From assembly GCF_038594945.1 (NCBI RefSeq), contig NZ_JBCFYD010000001.1, positions 1-64,000 on the forward strand: a DNA stretch of 64,000 nucleotides. Direction: 5' to 3'. The notes beneath the pieces are model-generated. The model ran no database searches, was not told the origin of the DNA, and saw nothing but the letters and a program-made list of their open reading frames with translations. Every line of letters begins with the position of its first letter. The first letter of the stretch is position 1. A program made the position numbers and the translations under genes. Source of the stretch: Fodinibius sp. Rm-B-1B1-1 (GTDB lineage Bacteria; Bacteroidota; Rhodothermia; Balneolales; Balneolaceae). Positions 35,018-44,700 of this stretch are shown one piece after another.

Positions 35018-36151
35018 ATGTATCAAAATAGTGGTAGCATATTATTTATATCTGATGACCAGCAGGCCCTGAGCCGCTTTCGGCAGGCCTATGTGGAATC
35101 GTATAATGTATTTACCGCATCGTCTATCAAGGAAGCTCACCGTACGTTAACAGATTACGATATCCATGTTACCGTAGCAAAACAAATGATGCCGCAGATG
35201 AGTGGCCTTCAATTCTGTGAAAGTATATCTCATGAGTTCCCGGATTTAACGAATATTATTATAAACTCTTCCAATGATACTGATTCTTTAAAAAGAGCTT
35301 ATAAGACGGGTTTGATTTTCCGATTTATTAGTGAGCCATTTACCGACCTTAACCTTCAAATGGCTATTGATAATGCCTTGCAAATTCAGGAGGCTCAGTT
35401 TAAAAATCAGCAGCTTTCACAAAAAATTTCCAAATATGAAAACAAGCAGCAAGATATACTTGATTTATTTAAAAAGTATGTGCCAGGCGAAGTAGTTTCA
35501 CAAGCACTGGAGACCGAAAAGGAAGATATGATGAAACCCGGCGAATCACGGATTGTCTCAGTCCTTTTCGCTGATATGCGCGACTTTACGAAGATGACCA
35601 GTGAATTACCACCTTCAGAAGTGGTGCAGTTTTTAAATGATTACTGGGATATTCTTTCCGTAGCTATTAAAGAAAACAAAGGCTCTATCAACAAATATAT
35701 TGGCGATGGGTTACTTGCGGTCTTTGGCGCTCCAATATCTTACATCAATAACCATGAAAATGCAGTATCTGCGGCACTGCAAATGGTTGATTCTCTTGAA
35801 AGAGTAAATGCCAAATACAGTCAAAAGCTGGGCGAAGAAATTAGCATTGGTATCGGCATTAACAGCGGAGAAGTTATTGTAGGGAATGTTGGCACCAATG
35901 AATTTATGGAATATACGGTCATTGGTAATACCGTAAATACGGCATCCCGATTAGAAAAAATAAGCAAGTCGAAACCTAACTCAATTATTATTAGTGAGCG
36001 AACTCACGAACTTGTAAAAGATTCTTTCCAAACCTCTGACTTTAAGGAAGCTACGCTTTCTGAAAAGGATGAAACGATCAAATACTGTGAAGTGCTTGGA
36101 CCCAATCCCAGTAATGTATATCCCATGCATTCCCAAAGCAACACTCCTTAG
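35018..36151 (+). CDS. Receiver-like domain fused to a class III adenylate/guanylate cyclase
   Basis: The 377-residue protein has a receiver-like N-terminal half (1-125), a coiled-coil linker (about 127-165) and a class III nucleotide cyclase domain (170-360). Cyclase metal and substrate residues are visible in SVLFADMRDF, NKYIGDGLLAVFG and VIGNTVNTASRLE. The receiver is atypical: the position of the phospho-acceptor aspartate is K55 (VTVAKQMMPQMSG), so it is likely not phosphorylated in the classical way, though the DD acidic pair at 13-14 remains. It probably makes cAMP in response to protein contacts or other input. Confidence 0.85.
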   Translation: MYQNSGSILFISDDQQALSRFRQAYVESYNVFTASSIKEAHRTLTDYDIHVTVAKQMMPQMSGLQFCESISHEFPDLTNIIINSSNDTDSLKRAYKTGLIFRFISEPFTDLNLQMAIDNALQIQEAQFKNQQLSQKISKYENKQQDILDLFKKYVPGEVVSQALETEKEDMMKPGESRIVSVLFADMRDFTKMTSELPPSEVVQFLNDYWDILSVAIKENKGSINKYIGDGLLAVFGAPISYINNHENAVSAALQMVDSLERVNAKYSQKLGEEISIGIGINSGEVIVGNVGTNEFMEYTVIGNTVNTASRLEKISKSKPNSIIISERTHELVKDSFQTSDFKEATLSEKDETIKYCEVLGPNPSNVYPMHSQSNTP

Positions 36152-36167
36152 CTTTCCCACCTTTTAA

Positions 36168-37637
36168 TTAATTTCTGGGAAAAGTAAATAAAAAAGTACT
36201 CCCCTTCCCATTCGTTGCAATTTCTGTCTTTGCATTCAATTGGGCCGCAAACGTATCGACAAGCATAGAACCAAGATTACCTTCCTCGTGAAAGCTAAAA
36301 TCATCGGGAACACCCGGCCCATTATCGGCAACCTTCAACGTGATATCCCCATTCTGTTTATAGAGTCCTACCTTTAATAATCCTCGCTTATTTTTTTCAA
36401 AAGCGTGCTTAAAAGCATTCACAACCAACTCGTTTACTAAAAGTCCGCAAGGAATTACACGATCCACATCTAATTCGACCTTTTCTAACTCAAATATCAG
36501 CTCAACATGCTCTTGGTATTCCGTAAAAGTGCCATGAATAGCCTCTACCAACTCTTTTAAATAATTATCCAATTCAATTTCCGAAAGCGACTCTGTTTGA
36601 TATAATTTTTCATGAATCAAAGCCATCGATCGAATACGTGTTTGACTATCCTGCAATATCCCTTGTGCTTCAGCACTTTCGGTGCTATCCAACTGCAACT
36701 CAATTAATCCCGATACAATAGCCAAACTGTTTTTTACGCGATGGTGAATTTCACGCAACAGCAACTCTTTCTCGTTAAGCGATTCTTTAATAACGCTGGT
36801 TTTACTATCAACTTGTCGGCGTAACATGACCACCCATCCTACAATTATAATGGTGATAATTCCCAATCCTGACAACAATAACAGCATATAAAATTGAGGG
36901 ATACCTGCATACTCAAGATCCTGGGGCGTTCGCAAGAACATTTTGTACGTTTCTTCCTCGGGAAAATCGGGGTTGTATTCCGAGATAATGCCACAAACGA
37001 CGATTTTATCCCCCACACTTAATACATCAAAATTAAAATCATCAAAAAGGTGGTGGAAGTTAGACACATATACCATCATCGTCTTTGTAGCATCTTTACT
37101 TGATGCAATACGCACATATTTACCATTAAAGGAATTGCCCTTTTCAATAATATTTCCTTCTCCTTCCACCAGCATTCCCAAATATTTCGATGGATTTACC
37201 ATCGCCAAATCCAATGGCTTGGGAGCGGGCGGAGATGATCCTTTTTTAAAAACCTGATACGAATCGGCATGAACTTCTGCCAAACCGTTATAACGATCTA
37301 CCTTACCCTTAACAACCAAACTGTCACCTGACTCAAAAGGAATATCAATATCCATGGCAAAAACCGATATTCCGGAAGAATCATTCTGAACAAACACCTG
37401 CAAATAATGCTCGTGTAGCAATCCCGTTTGAATATTAGCAATACCTGTAATGGTCACCCTTTCTCCCAAATGATCTAATGTATTGTCATTATTGGAGTCA
37501 GCCCTTACCTCAGCATAATTCCAAATGCGTTCTTGTTGCTGAGCCTGAGCATTAAAACTGAAAAAGAGTAGAAAGAAAATAGTAACACTACATAACAGAT
37601 GAGGTTGTAGCCAACAACCTTCTTTGAAATAACCCAT
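36168..37637 (-). CDS. Sensor histidine kinase with OB-fold-like periplasmic domain
   Basis: The start at 37637 gives a clear signal peptide ending near FNAQAQQ (an earlier ATG is at 37667). The region about 30-235 has two OB-fold-like repeats (LGERVTITGIANIQTG and SGDSLVVKGKVDRYNG; SKYLGMLVEGEGNI and VGDKIVVCGIISEYN). A membrane helix follows at about 240-263. The cytoplasmic part is a HisKA_2-type kinase with phospho-acceptor histidine in REIHHRVKNSLAIV and the ATPase motifs VNELVVNAFKH and DNGPGVPDDF. It converges with the cyclase gene. The partner regulator is unknown. Confidence 0.82.
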   Translation of the reverse strand: MGYFKEGCWLQPHLLCSVTIFFLLFFSFNAQAQQQERIWNYAEVRADSNNDNTLDHLGERVTITGIANIQTGLLHEHYLQVFVQNDSSGISVFAMDIDIPFESGDSLVVKGKVDRYNGLAEVHADSYQVFKKGSSPPAPKPLDLAMVNPSKYLGMLVEGEGNIIEKGNSFNGKYVRIASSKDATKTMMVYVSNFHHLFDDFNFDVLSVGDKIVVCGIISEYNPDFPEEETYKMFLRTPQDLEYAGIPQFYMLLLLSGLGIITIIIVGWVVMLRRQVDSKTSVIKESLNEKELLLREIHHRVKNSLAIVSGLIELQLDSTESAEAQGILQDSQTRIRSMALIHEKLYQTESLSEIELDNYLKELVEAIHGTFTEYQEHVELIFELEKVELDVDRVIPCGLLVNELVVNAFKHAFEKNKRGLLKVGLYKQNGDITLKVADNGPGVPDDFSFHEEGNLGSMLVDTFAAQLNAKTEIATNGKGSTFLFTFPRN

Positions 37638-37807
37638 CGCCAAATAATAAATTAACCTAAAGCACACTTTTAAAAGCCAATAATGAATTCTACAAAAGTT
37701 CGATCTATATAAAAAATACTTATCTAATTTTTTAGGAATTGAACGTTCTTACAGATCACGACTGTTACTAAACTCAATAGCCATATTCACATTCACCATC
37801 TATCACT

Positions 37808-39274
37808 TTGAGCAAACAACTGAGATGCTTAGTTACAGGCGTCACCGGGTATATTGGGGGACGTCTTGTACCCAAACTATTAGAAAAAAGATACAAAGTA
37901 CGCGTACTTTCTCGTGATATCGATCGTCTTCAGGGTCGTCCCTGGATTGATCAGGTCGAAGTTGTCGAAGCAGATGTCCTTAACCCCCAAAGTTTACCCG
38001 AAGCTCTTAAAAACGTTGATGTCGCCTATTACCTAATCCATAGTATGAGTGGCAAAAGTAGCTCAGAGTTTCATCAACGAGATATACAAGCAGCAAAAAA
38101 CTTCAGCAAGGCTGCAAAATCACAACATGTAGAGCGTATTATTTATCTGGGCGGGCTCGGGAATCCAGAGGACAATCTTTCTAAACATTTACAGTCGAGG
38201 CAACAAACCGGGGAAGTATTACGACAGTCTGGTGTTCCCGTCACGGAGTTTAGGGCGGCTATTGTGGTCGGATCAGGAAGTAAATCCTTCGAGATGATAC
38301 GCTATCTCACCGAACGCGTACCCATTATGATATGTCCCTCATGGGTATACAGCAAAGTACAACCTATAGCTATCCGCAATGTGCTGCAATACTTGGTAGC
38401 CGCTATTGAGAAACCCAAAACCAAAGATAAAATTATTGAGATTGGCGGCAGCAGCGTTATTACCTATGCCGATATGATGCGGATTTATGCCCAGGTCAAT
38501 GGATTAAAACGGATCCTTCTTCCCGTTCCGGTTCTGTCTCCTACTTTATCTTCTCATTGGGTCCACTGGATGACTCCTATCCCTTCCTCATTGGCTCGAC
38601 CGTTAATCGAAGGACTCAAAAATGACGTCATCGTGCAAAGTAATGACGCTGAAAAACTATTTCCCGAAATTAATCCCTTTTCATACAAAAGAGCCGTTGA
38701 ACTGGCAATGGCCCGCATTGATACAGATGATGTTGAAACAACATGGAATGACGCACTCATCAGTAGCAAAGGAGATGAAGAACCAGTTATTCTTAAAACT
38801 AAAGAGGGACTTACTATTGAGCGACGCATTCGTACCGTACATGGTTCATCCCAACAGGTTTTTGAAACATTTTCAAGTTTGGGAGGTGAAAACGGCTGGC
38901 CGGTTTTTCAATGGGCGTGGAAACTGCGGGGGATATTAGATCGCATGGTTGGTGGAGTCGGCTTTCGGCGCGGACGTCGTCATCCCACTGAATTACGCGT
39001 AGGCGATGCACTCGACTTTTGGCGTGTGGAAGCCATTAAACCAGGGGAATTACTTCGCCTGCGGGCCGAAATGAAAGTGCCGGGCAAGGCTTGGCTCGAA
39101 TTTCAAGCCCTCCCTAACGACGATAACACTACAAAACTGGTGCAAACAGCCTATTTTGCTCCAAAAGGATTATTTGGACTCCTTTACTGGTATGGGCTAT
39201 ATCCCTTTCACTCGCTTATTTTTTCCAGCATGATTGATAAACTTGCTACACAGATTGAAACCAATAACAGTTAG
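37808..39274 (+). CDS. SDR-family oxidoreductase with DUF2867 domain
   Basis: The gene begins with TTG (37808). No ATG precedes the nucleotide-binding motif TGVTGYIGGRLVPKLL, so the rare start is real or an earlier ATG is missing. Residues 1-300 form an extended SDR fold. The last 160 residues, with RTVHGSSQQVFETFSSLGGENGWP, are the DUF2867 domain. The length (488) matches the fused family. The substrate is unknown; it may act on a ubiquinone- or sterol-like compound. Confidence 0.78.
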   Translation: MSKQLRCLVTGVTGYIGGRLVPKLLEKRYKVRVLSRDIDRLQGRPWIDQVEVVEADVLNPQSLPEALKNVDVAYYLIHSMSGKSSSEFHQRDIQAAKNFSKAAKSQHVERIIYLGGLGNPEDNLSKHLQSRQQTGEVLRQSGVPVTEFRAAIVVGSGSKSFEMIRYLTERVPIMICPSWVYSKVQPIAIRNVLQYLVAAIEKPKTKDKIIEIGGSSVITYADMMRIYAQVNGLKRILLPVPVLSPTLSSHWVHWMTPIPSSLARPLIEGLKNDVIVQSNDAEKLFPEINPFSYKRAVELAMARIDTDDVETTWNDALISSKGDEEPVILKTKEGLTIERRIRTVHGSSQQVFETFSSLGGENGWPVFQWAWKLRGILDRMVGGVGFRRGRRHPTELRVGDALDFWRVEAIKPGELLRLRAEMKVPGKAWLEFQALPNDDNTTKLVQTAYFAPKGLFGLLYWYGLYPFHSLIFSSMIDKLATQIETNNS

Positions 39275-39336
39275 TTACTCTCGAAGTATTTGAAACCAAC
39301 ACCGCTATTTGTAGCTTATAGGTTTACAACAACATT

Positions 39337-40134
39337 ATGCTTTACTATAAAACTTTTTTTAAAAATAAAGATACTGACTGGGTTGTGTTTGTCCACGGAG
39401 CGGGCGGCAGTTCTTCAATCTGGTTTAAACAACTAAGAACCTACAAGAAAGAGTTCAACGTATTGATGATTGACCTCCGTGGTCATGGCAAATCCAAGGG
39501 GATGCTTCAAAAATATTACGAAGAGGAATACTCTTTTAAGCTGGCCAGCCAGGATATCATTGATGTGCTCGACGAAATTGGTATCGAAAAAGCCCACTTT
39601 GTGGGCGTTTCATTAGGCACCATAATCATAAGAACAATTGGAGAGATGCAGCCCAATCGCGTGCAATCACTGGTAATGAGTGGTGCCATTATGCGCCTGA
39701 ACGTACGATCTCGTTTCTTGGTTTGGCTGGGACACAAATTCAAAAAGATTGTCCCTTTTATGTGGCTCTATAAACTTTTTGCATGGATCATCATGCCCCG
39801 AAAACGGCACTCCGAGTCACGGAATCTTTTCATCCGCGAAGCCAAAAAACTCTATAAAAAGGAGTTCTTGAAATGGTTTAACATGACGCACGAGGTGAAC
39901 CCCCTGCTAAAATATTTTCGTGAGAAAGAGCTTAAAATCCGCACGCTCTATATTATGGGAAGCGAAGATTACCTCTTTCTGCCACCGGTCAAAAGAGTAG
40001 TTAAAGAGCACTCTAAATCAGTGCTCGAAATCGTAGACAAGTGTGGACACGTCGTAAATGTAGAAAGACCCGAGGTTTTCAATCGGGTGACGCTTAACTT
40101 TCTCAAATCTGACAATTGGGCTGCCAATACGTAA
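39337..40134 (+). CDS. Alpha/beta hydrolase
   Basis: This 265-residue protein has the classic alpha/beta-hydrolase elements: an HG oxyanion motif (VFVHGAGGSSS), a nucleophile serine in FVGVSLGTI, an acid in GSEDYLF and the histidine in KCGHVVNVERPE. The residues in between form a short lid. The natural substrate cannot be told. Confidence 0.85.
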   Translation: MLYYKTFFKNKDTDWVVFVHGAGGSSSIWFKQLRTYKKEFNVLMIDLRGHGKSKGMLQKYYEEEYSFKLASQDIIDVLDEIGIEKAHFVGVSLGTIIIRTIGEMQPNRVQSLVMSGAIMRLNVRSRFLVWLGHKFKKIVPFMWLYKLFAWIIMPRKRHSESRNLFIREAKKLYKKEFLKWFNMTHEVNPLLKYFREKELKIRTLYIMGSEDYLFLPPVKRVVKEHSKSVLEIVDKCGHVVNVERPEVFNRVTLNFLKSDNWAANT

Positions 40135-40169
40135 CATTTGGGACAAAGTAGAAGCTTATCCCCAGAAAA

Positions 40170-40610
40170 CTACGGTAGCAAATACTCAAGCACTGCATCC
40201 CAATCGCGGAAGGGCTCTTCACCAAAATGGATATGTTCACCCTCAAAATCACCTGCTCCGTTGGCAGTACGGTCGTCAATGAGATAATCGCCTTTATTAA
40301 GATGCTTGTTGTGGCTTAAAATCAATCGCTTGCGGGCAACATCGGGCAGATGTTTTTTTACCCAAAGCAACTTGTCGATCCAGGCAGAAGGATTGGACCA
40401 CGGTGCGGTGGAAAGTATATACACATCATACCGCTCACTTAATTTGTGGAAGGCTTCGATGGCCCCGTCGATGGGCGGAAGGTCTCGGAAAAAGCCCGGC
40501 ACTTCATCAAGATCGCCTTTGTATTCCTGATACGTTTCTTCTGAAAGCTGATCAATGCCGTGTTCAAAATCAACCAGCACGCTGTCCATATCGACATAAA
40601 CAATTTTCAT
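40170..40610 (-). CDS. 5'(3')-deoxyribonucleotidase-like HAD phosphatase
   Basis: The 146-residue product opens with VYVDMDSVLVDFEHG, where D7 and D9 are the nucleophile and acid of HAD phosphatases, and has VYILSTAPW for motif II and LIDDRTANG for motif III. The short form matches 5'(3')-deoxyribonucleotidases (NT5C-type). It would remove phosphate from deoxynucleotides. Confidence 0.8.
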   Translation of the reverse strand: MKIVYVDMDSVLVDFEHGIDQLSEETYQEYKGDLDEVPGFFRDLPPIDGAIEAFHKLSERYDVYILSTAPWSNPSAWIDKLLWVKKHLPDVARKRLILSHNKHLNKGDYLIDDRTANGAGDFEGEHIHFGEEPFRDWDAVLEYLLP

Positions 40611-40702
40611 GCGTATTTCCTATTTGGTTCAATCATTACTTTTTGATGCTGAAACAACACGTGTCCCGACCATTCGGCATTCAGGATAACATATCTTTTC
40701 TA

Positions 40703-41728
40703 TCAAGGTACTAATATAACCTTGCCAATATTTTTTCGCTCTTCAATATAACGATGAGCTTTGGCGACATCTTCAAAACCAAAAGTGGTATCAACATGTG
40801 GATTGATCCAACCCTCTTCTACTCCTTTTAAAATATACTCCATCCAGATGCTTGCTTTTTCGGGCTCATGCCACAAATGTCCCAAGTTTACACCAAAGAC
40901 GCCACGATTTTTGTTAAGCAACGGTAAGGGATGATAAAACGGCATTTGTACAACTGTCTTGAGCATACTCCACATTGCTCCCAAACCCCCGCCGGTTCCT
41001 TCACTGGCCGATGAAATCCCAAACATGCCCAACTTCCCAGTTGCGCGCAGGGCTTTGTAGCTTCGTTTCCATTCCTTACCACCCAGTGGATCAGTAATCA
41101 GTTCAACACCTTTACCATCGGTCAAATCCATTAGCTTTTCGGACCAATCCTTATTGCGATAATCGATAGTATAATCTAAACCACGCTCTGCTAAAAAGTT
41201 ATGCTTTCGCTTACTGGCGGTACCATAAATCGTGGCGCCAATATGTCGAGCGATATCCAGTGCAGCAATGCCTACTCCACCACCCACATTGTGAATCAGA
41301 ATTGATTCGTAGGACTGCAGCGATCCCATAACCTCTATTAAAATGTGAGCTGTTAAATAATTCACCGGCAAAACAGCCGCTTCCTCGAAAGACAAGCGAT
41401 TCGGCTTCTCAAATAATTGCAATTCACGAACCGCGACCTGTTCAGCCTGCCCTTTAAATCGGGTAAAAGCAATAACTTCTTTTCCCAACCAAGAATCGTC
41501 AATTTCGTGTCCGACTGCATCAACTATACCTGCAACCTCGTATCCCATTACACAGGGTTTATCAGGCCCATCGGGATACTGCCCTTTACGTGCAAGAATA
41601 TCCGCGAAGTTTAGCCCGGATGCTTTTACATTAATAATGGCTTCATCTTCCTCTGGCTGTAGGTCGGGCACTTCCTCAACTTCCAAGACGTCATACCCAC
41701 CATTCGATCTGTTAACAATCTGTCTCAT
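40703..41728 (-). CDS. Zinc-independent NAD(P)H quinone oxidoreductase-type MDR
   Basis: The 341-residue product has a GroES-like N-terminal domain (SGLNFADILARKGQYPDGP) and a Rossmann domain with the glycine-rich VGGGVGIAALDIAR. No structural zinc cysteine cluster is seen, which places it with the quinone reductase-like medium-chain dehydrogenases. The substrate is unknown. Confidence 0.82.
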   Translation of the reverse strand: MRQIVNRSNGGYDVLEVEEVPDLQPEEDEAIINVKASGLNFADILARKGQYPDGPDKPCVMGYEVAGIVDAVGHEIDDSWLGKEVIAFTRFKGQAEQVAVRELQLFEKPNRLSFEEAAVLPVNYLTAHILIEVMGSLQSYESILIHNVGGGVGIAALDIARHIGATIYGTASKRKHNFLAERGLDYTIDYRNKDWSEKLMDLTDGKGVELITDPLGGKEWKRSYKALRATGKLGMFGISSASEGTGGGLGAMWSMLKTVVQMPFYHPLPLLNKNRGVFGVNLGHLWHEPEKASIWMEYILKGVEEGWINPHVDTTFGFEDVAKAHRYIEERKNIGKVILVP

Positions 41729-41813
41729 AAATACTTTTTTCTTAACCGGATTTATACAACATAGACTTACAAATTTCCAAAAATATTACTCATGAATACT
41801 CACTTCAGTTTTG

Positions 41814-41821
41814 TATCTTTG
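41814..41821 (+). promoter_or_regulatory. TAnnTTTG-type -7 promoter element
   Basis: TATCTTTG lies 48 bases before the MFS gene start (41869). It matches the Bacteroidota -7 consensus TAnnTTTG. No clear -33 TTG element was found at the expected spacing. Confidence 0.35.
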
Positions 41822-41868
41822 GCCCGCCTTATTATAACCATATAAATTTTAGATTTCTGAATTTTAGA

Positions 41869-43065
41869 ATGGCTGCATCCTCCCCATTTGAACAAAATTC
41901 AAGAGTAACAAATATACTACTAATTGCCGGCATTGTGCTGATTGCCTTCAACTTGCGTCCGGCACTGGCGGGCGTTGGCCCATTGGTTAGTACTATTCGG
42001 GAAGCTACCGGGCTATCCAATGCTATGTTGGGATTACTGACGACCCTACCTCTACTGGCATTTGGTGTACTCTCCACATTAACGCCACTGTTTACAAAAC
42101 GAATGGGCATTGAGGGAACTCTGGCATTGGCCATGGTTTTGCTTACAGGCGGAATTTTGCTTCGTGTTATTCCAGCTAACTGGGCGCTATTTACAGGTAC
42201 CTTACTATTAGGTGTTGCTATTGCTTTTGGAAATGTATTGCTCCCAAGCTTGGTAAAACGAGATTTTCCTAATCATTCAGGTATTATGACGAGTGTTTAT
42301 TCAAGTGCTCTGGGACTCGGTGCCACAGCTGCGGCCGGACTCAGCGTACCGTTGGCCTATGATTGGGGAATGGGCTGGCGATGGTCACTTGGAGCCTGGG
42401 CCGCTCTTTCACTACTGGCTTTCCTGATTTGGCTGCCCCAGTTAAAGGATTTGACGGTACCTAAGCAAGAGCGCCACTTTTTAACTTCTATGAAAAACCT
42501 GGGGGGCTCCCTTACCGCTTGGCAGGTGGCCCTTTTTATGGGACTGCAATCACTGGCTTTTTACGTGATATTAGCCTGGCTGCCCGAAATTCTGCAAGAT
42601 CGTGGCCTATCGGCCAATAACGCTGGATGGATGCTGTCCCTTTCTCAAGCAATGGGAGTCGTGGGTACGATCTTTATACCAGTCTGGGCCGAGAAACTTG
42701 ACGATCAGCGAAAATTAGTCTGGGCATTAATGGTTGCAGAAGCGGTGAGCTTGGTGGGGTTAATGTTCCCCGACCCGTTTCTGGTTGCACTTTGGGCTTC
42801 TCTTATCGGAGCAGCATTAGGGGGGAGCTTTGGATTGGCATTACTATTTATCGTGCTTCGATCATCTAATAGCGAAACCGCTACGGAACTATCTGGAATG
42901 GCACAATCCATTGGATATCTGCTTGCAGCCGTGGGACCTACGTTATTTGGAGCCATGCATGACGCTACAGGCGCCTGGCTGGTACCACTTCTGTTTCTGT
43001 TAATTATTGTAGGAGCCAAACTTATTTTTGGGTTGGGAGCTGCCAAACCCCAAGAGGTAAAATAG
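41869..43065 (+). CDS. MFS transporter, CynX/NimT family
   Basis: The 398-residue protein has twelve predicted membrane segments. The phrase LIAFNLRPALAGVGPLVSTIREATGLS at the N-terminus is the CynX/NimT signature. Members export or import small anions such as cyanate or nitroimidazoles, but the substrate here is unknown. It ends next to a bidirectional terminator shared with the helicase gene. Confidence 0.82.
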   Translation: MAASSPFEQNSRVTNILLIAGIVLIAFNLRPALAGVGPLVSTIREATGLSNAMLGLLTTLPLLAFGVLSTLTPLFTKRMGIEGTLALAMVLLTGGILLRVIPANWALFTGTLLLGVAIAFGNVLLPSLVKRDFPNHSGIMTSVYSSALGLGATAAAGLSVPLAYDWGMGWRWSLGAWAALSLLAFLIWLPQLKDLTVPKQERHFLTSMKNLGGSLTAWQVALFMGLQSLAFYVILAWLPEILQDRGLSANNAGWMLSLSQAMGVVGTIFIPVWAEKLDDQRKLVWALMVAEAVSLVGLMFPDPFLVALWASLIGAALGGSFGLALLFIVLRSSNSETATELSGMAQSIGYLLAAVGPTLFGAMHDATGAWLVPLLFLLIIVGAKLIFGLGAAKPQEVK

Positions 43066-43075
43066 TATCCATAAA

Positions 43076-43107
43076 AAAGTGGATACCCGGTAACGGATAT
43101 CCACTTT
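43076..43107. terminator. Bidirectional terminator between the MFS gene and the helicase
   Basis: A 10-bp stem (AAAGTGGATA with TATCCACTTT) with a 12-base loop lies between convergent genes and has A/T tracts on both sides. Confidence 0.8.
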
Positions 43108-43134
43108 CAAAATTTTGCAAAATACGTGCTGCCG

Positions 43135-44700
43135 TTAAGCTACTTTAACGTGCACCTTCTTTCCTTTGACGCGGTTCTTGTTCATTCCGCTGATCACCTG
43201 ATTCACATATTGACCAGGAACATCCACAAAAGCGTGTTTGGGAAAGATATCGATATTACCGATTACTTTTCCGGGGATGCCAGATTCGCCCGCAATAGCT
43301 CCCACTAAATCACCGGGATACACATTGTTCTTCTTGCCAACACTAAAATGGATCTTAATCATAGCAGAATCATCATACTCTTTGGCTTGTGATTGATCCT
43401 CATCCACTTCTTCAACTGCCGTGTTCATTTTAAGCAACGCAGCTGCAATTTCGATGGTTGTAAATCGATCATCAACAAATCCTTCAATCTGCTCGATGTA
43501 AGGTCGTAAATCGCCTTTTTCCAACATCTCAACAACTTCGTCCATACGTCCGGCCATTTTTGATATCCGAACATCGGCTGTAGACGGCATCTCGAGCGGA
43601 TTTAGCTGATTCTTAATCTGCTTTTCGATCGTACGCAATTCCTTTTTCTTACGTCGGGTTGTGAAAGTAATCGCCATTCCTGATCGTCCCGCACGTCCAG
43701 TTCGTCCAATGCGGTGCACATAATACTCCGGATCTTGAGGAATATCATAATTAAATACGGCCTCAATATCGTCAATATCCAATCCACGAGCGGCAACATC
43801 GGTTCCAACCAAAACATCGATTGCTCCCGAACGAAATTTTGCCATCACACGATCACGCTGATTCTGGTTCAAATCACCGTTAATAAAATCCGACGAATAT
43901 CCACGTGATTGCAATTCACGAGTTACCTGTTCTGTTTTACGCTTGGTATTACAAAAAACCAACGCCAGCTTAAAATCATTGATATCCATAAAGCGGCAAA
44001 TGGCTTCGGTACGGACAGAATCTCGAACCTCAACAACATACTGCTCAATATTTGGGGCTGTTACTTTCTTACGTTCTATAGTAATCGTCTCTGGATTACT
44101 CATATAGCGATTCATAATCTTGCGAATGCCTTTTGACATTGTCGCCGAGAACATAATGGTTTGTACCGGCTGATCAGCATAAGATAGAATCTGCTCCATA
44201 TCATCCCGAAAACCCATATTGAGCATTTCGTCCGCCTCATCAAAAACAACACGCTGCAGGTTATCCAGCTTCATTGTTCCACGGCGCAAGTGATCAATCG
44301 TTCGCCCAGGCGTTCCAACAACGATATGTGCACCACGCTTAAGTGCTTTTATCTGTCGTGAAATAGATTGCCCTCCATAAATGGGAATAACATTCAATCC
44401 GTTGAGCTGCTTCCCGATTTTGATGAGTTCTCCTGTCACCTGAATCGCCAGCTCACGCGTGGGACACATTATAATAGTCTGCACATTCTTGTTACTAATG
44501 TCGGTTTGTTGCACAACCGGGATACCAAAAGCAGCTGTTTTTCCCGTTCCCGTTTGGGCTTGCCCTACAACATCCTTGCCTTCTAAAAGAGAAGGTATGC
44601 ATTTTTGTTGTACCGGAGTGGGACTTTCAAACCCCATTTGTTCGATTCCTTCTAAAATGGAATCCGTTAAATCAAGGTCGTTAAAATCTAAATTGGTCAT
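43135..44700 (-). CDS. deaD: DEAD-box RNA helicase (DeaD/CshA type)
   Basis: The preferred start is 44700 (MTNLDFNDLDLTD, 521 residues). The Q-motif region FESPTPVQQKCIP, Walker A AQTGTGKTA, DEAD in VFDEADEML, SAT, and the HRIGRTGRAG motif are all present. The C-terminal part beyond 440 carries the DbpA-like RNA-binding domain (SVGKKNNVYPGDLVGAIAGE). Such helicases help ribosome assembly and mRNA decay, especially in the cold. A long 5' leader (44701-44970 region) precedes the gene. Confidence 0.92.
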   Translation of the reverse strand: MTNLDFNDLDLTDSILEGIEQMGFESPTPVQQKCIPSLLEGKDVVGQAQTGTGKTAAFGIPVVQQTDISNKNVQTIIMCPTRELAIQVTGELIKIGKQLNGLNVIPIYGGQSISRQIKALKRGAHIVVGTPGRTIDHLRRGTMKLDNLQRVVFDEADEMLNMGFRDDMEQILSYADQPVQTIMFSATMSKGIRKIMNRYMSNPETITIERKKVTAPNIEQYVVEVRDSVRTEAICRFMDINDFKLALVFCNTKRKTEQVTRELQSRGYSSDFINGDLNQNQRDRVMAKFRSGAIDVLVGTDVAARGLDIDDIEAVFNYDIPQDPEYYVHRIGRTGRAGRSGMAITFTTRRKKKELRTIEKQIKNQLNPLEMPSTADVRISKMAGRMDEVVEMLEKGDLRPYIEQIEGFVDDRFTTIEIAAALLKMNTAVEEVDEDQSQAKEYDDSAMIKIHFSVGKKNNVYPGDLVGAIAGESGIPGKVIGNIDIFPKHAFVDVPGQYVNQVISGMNKNRVKGKKVHVKVA

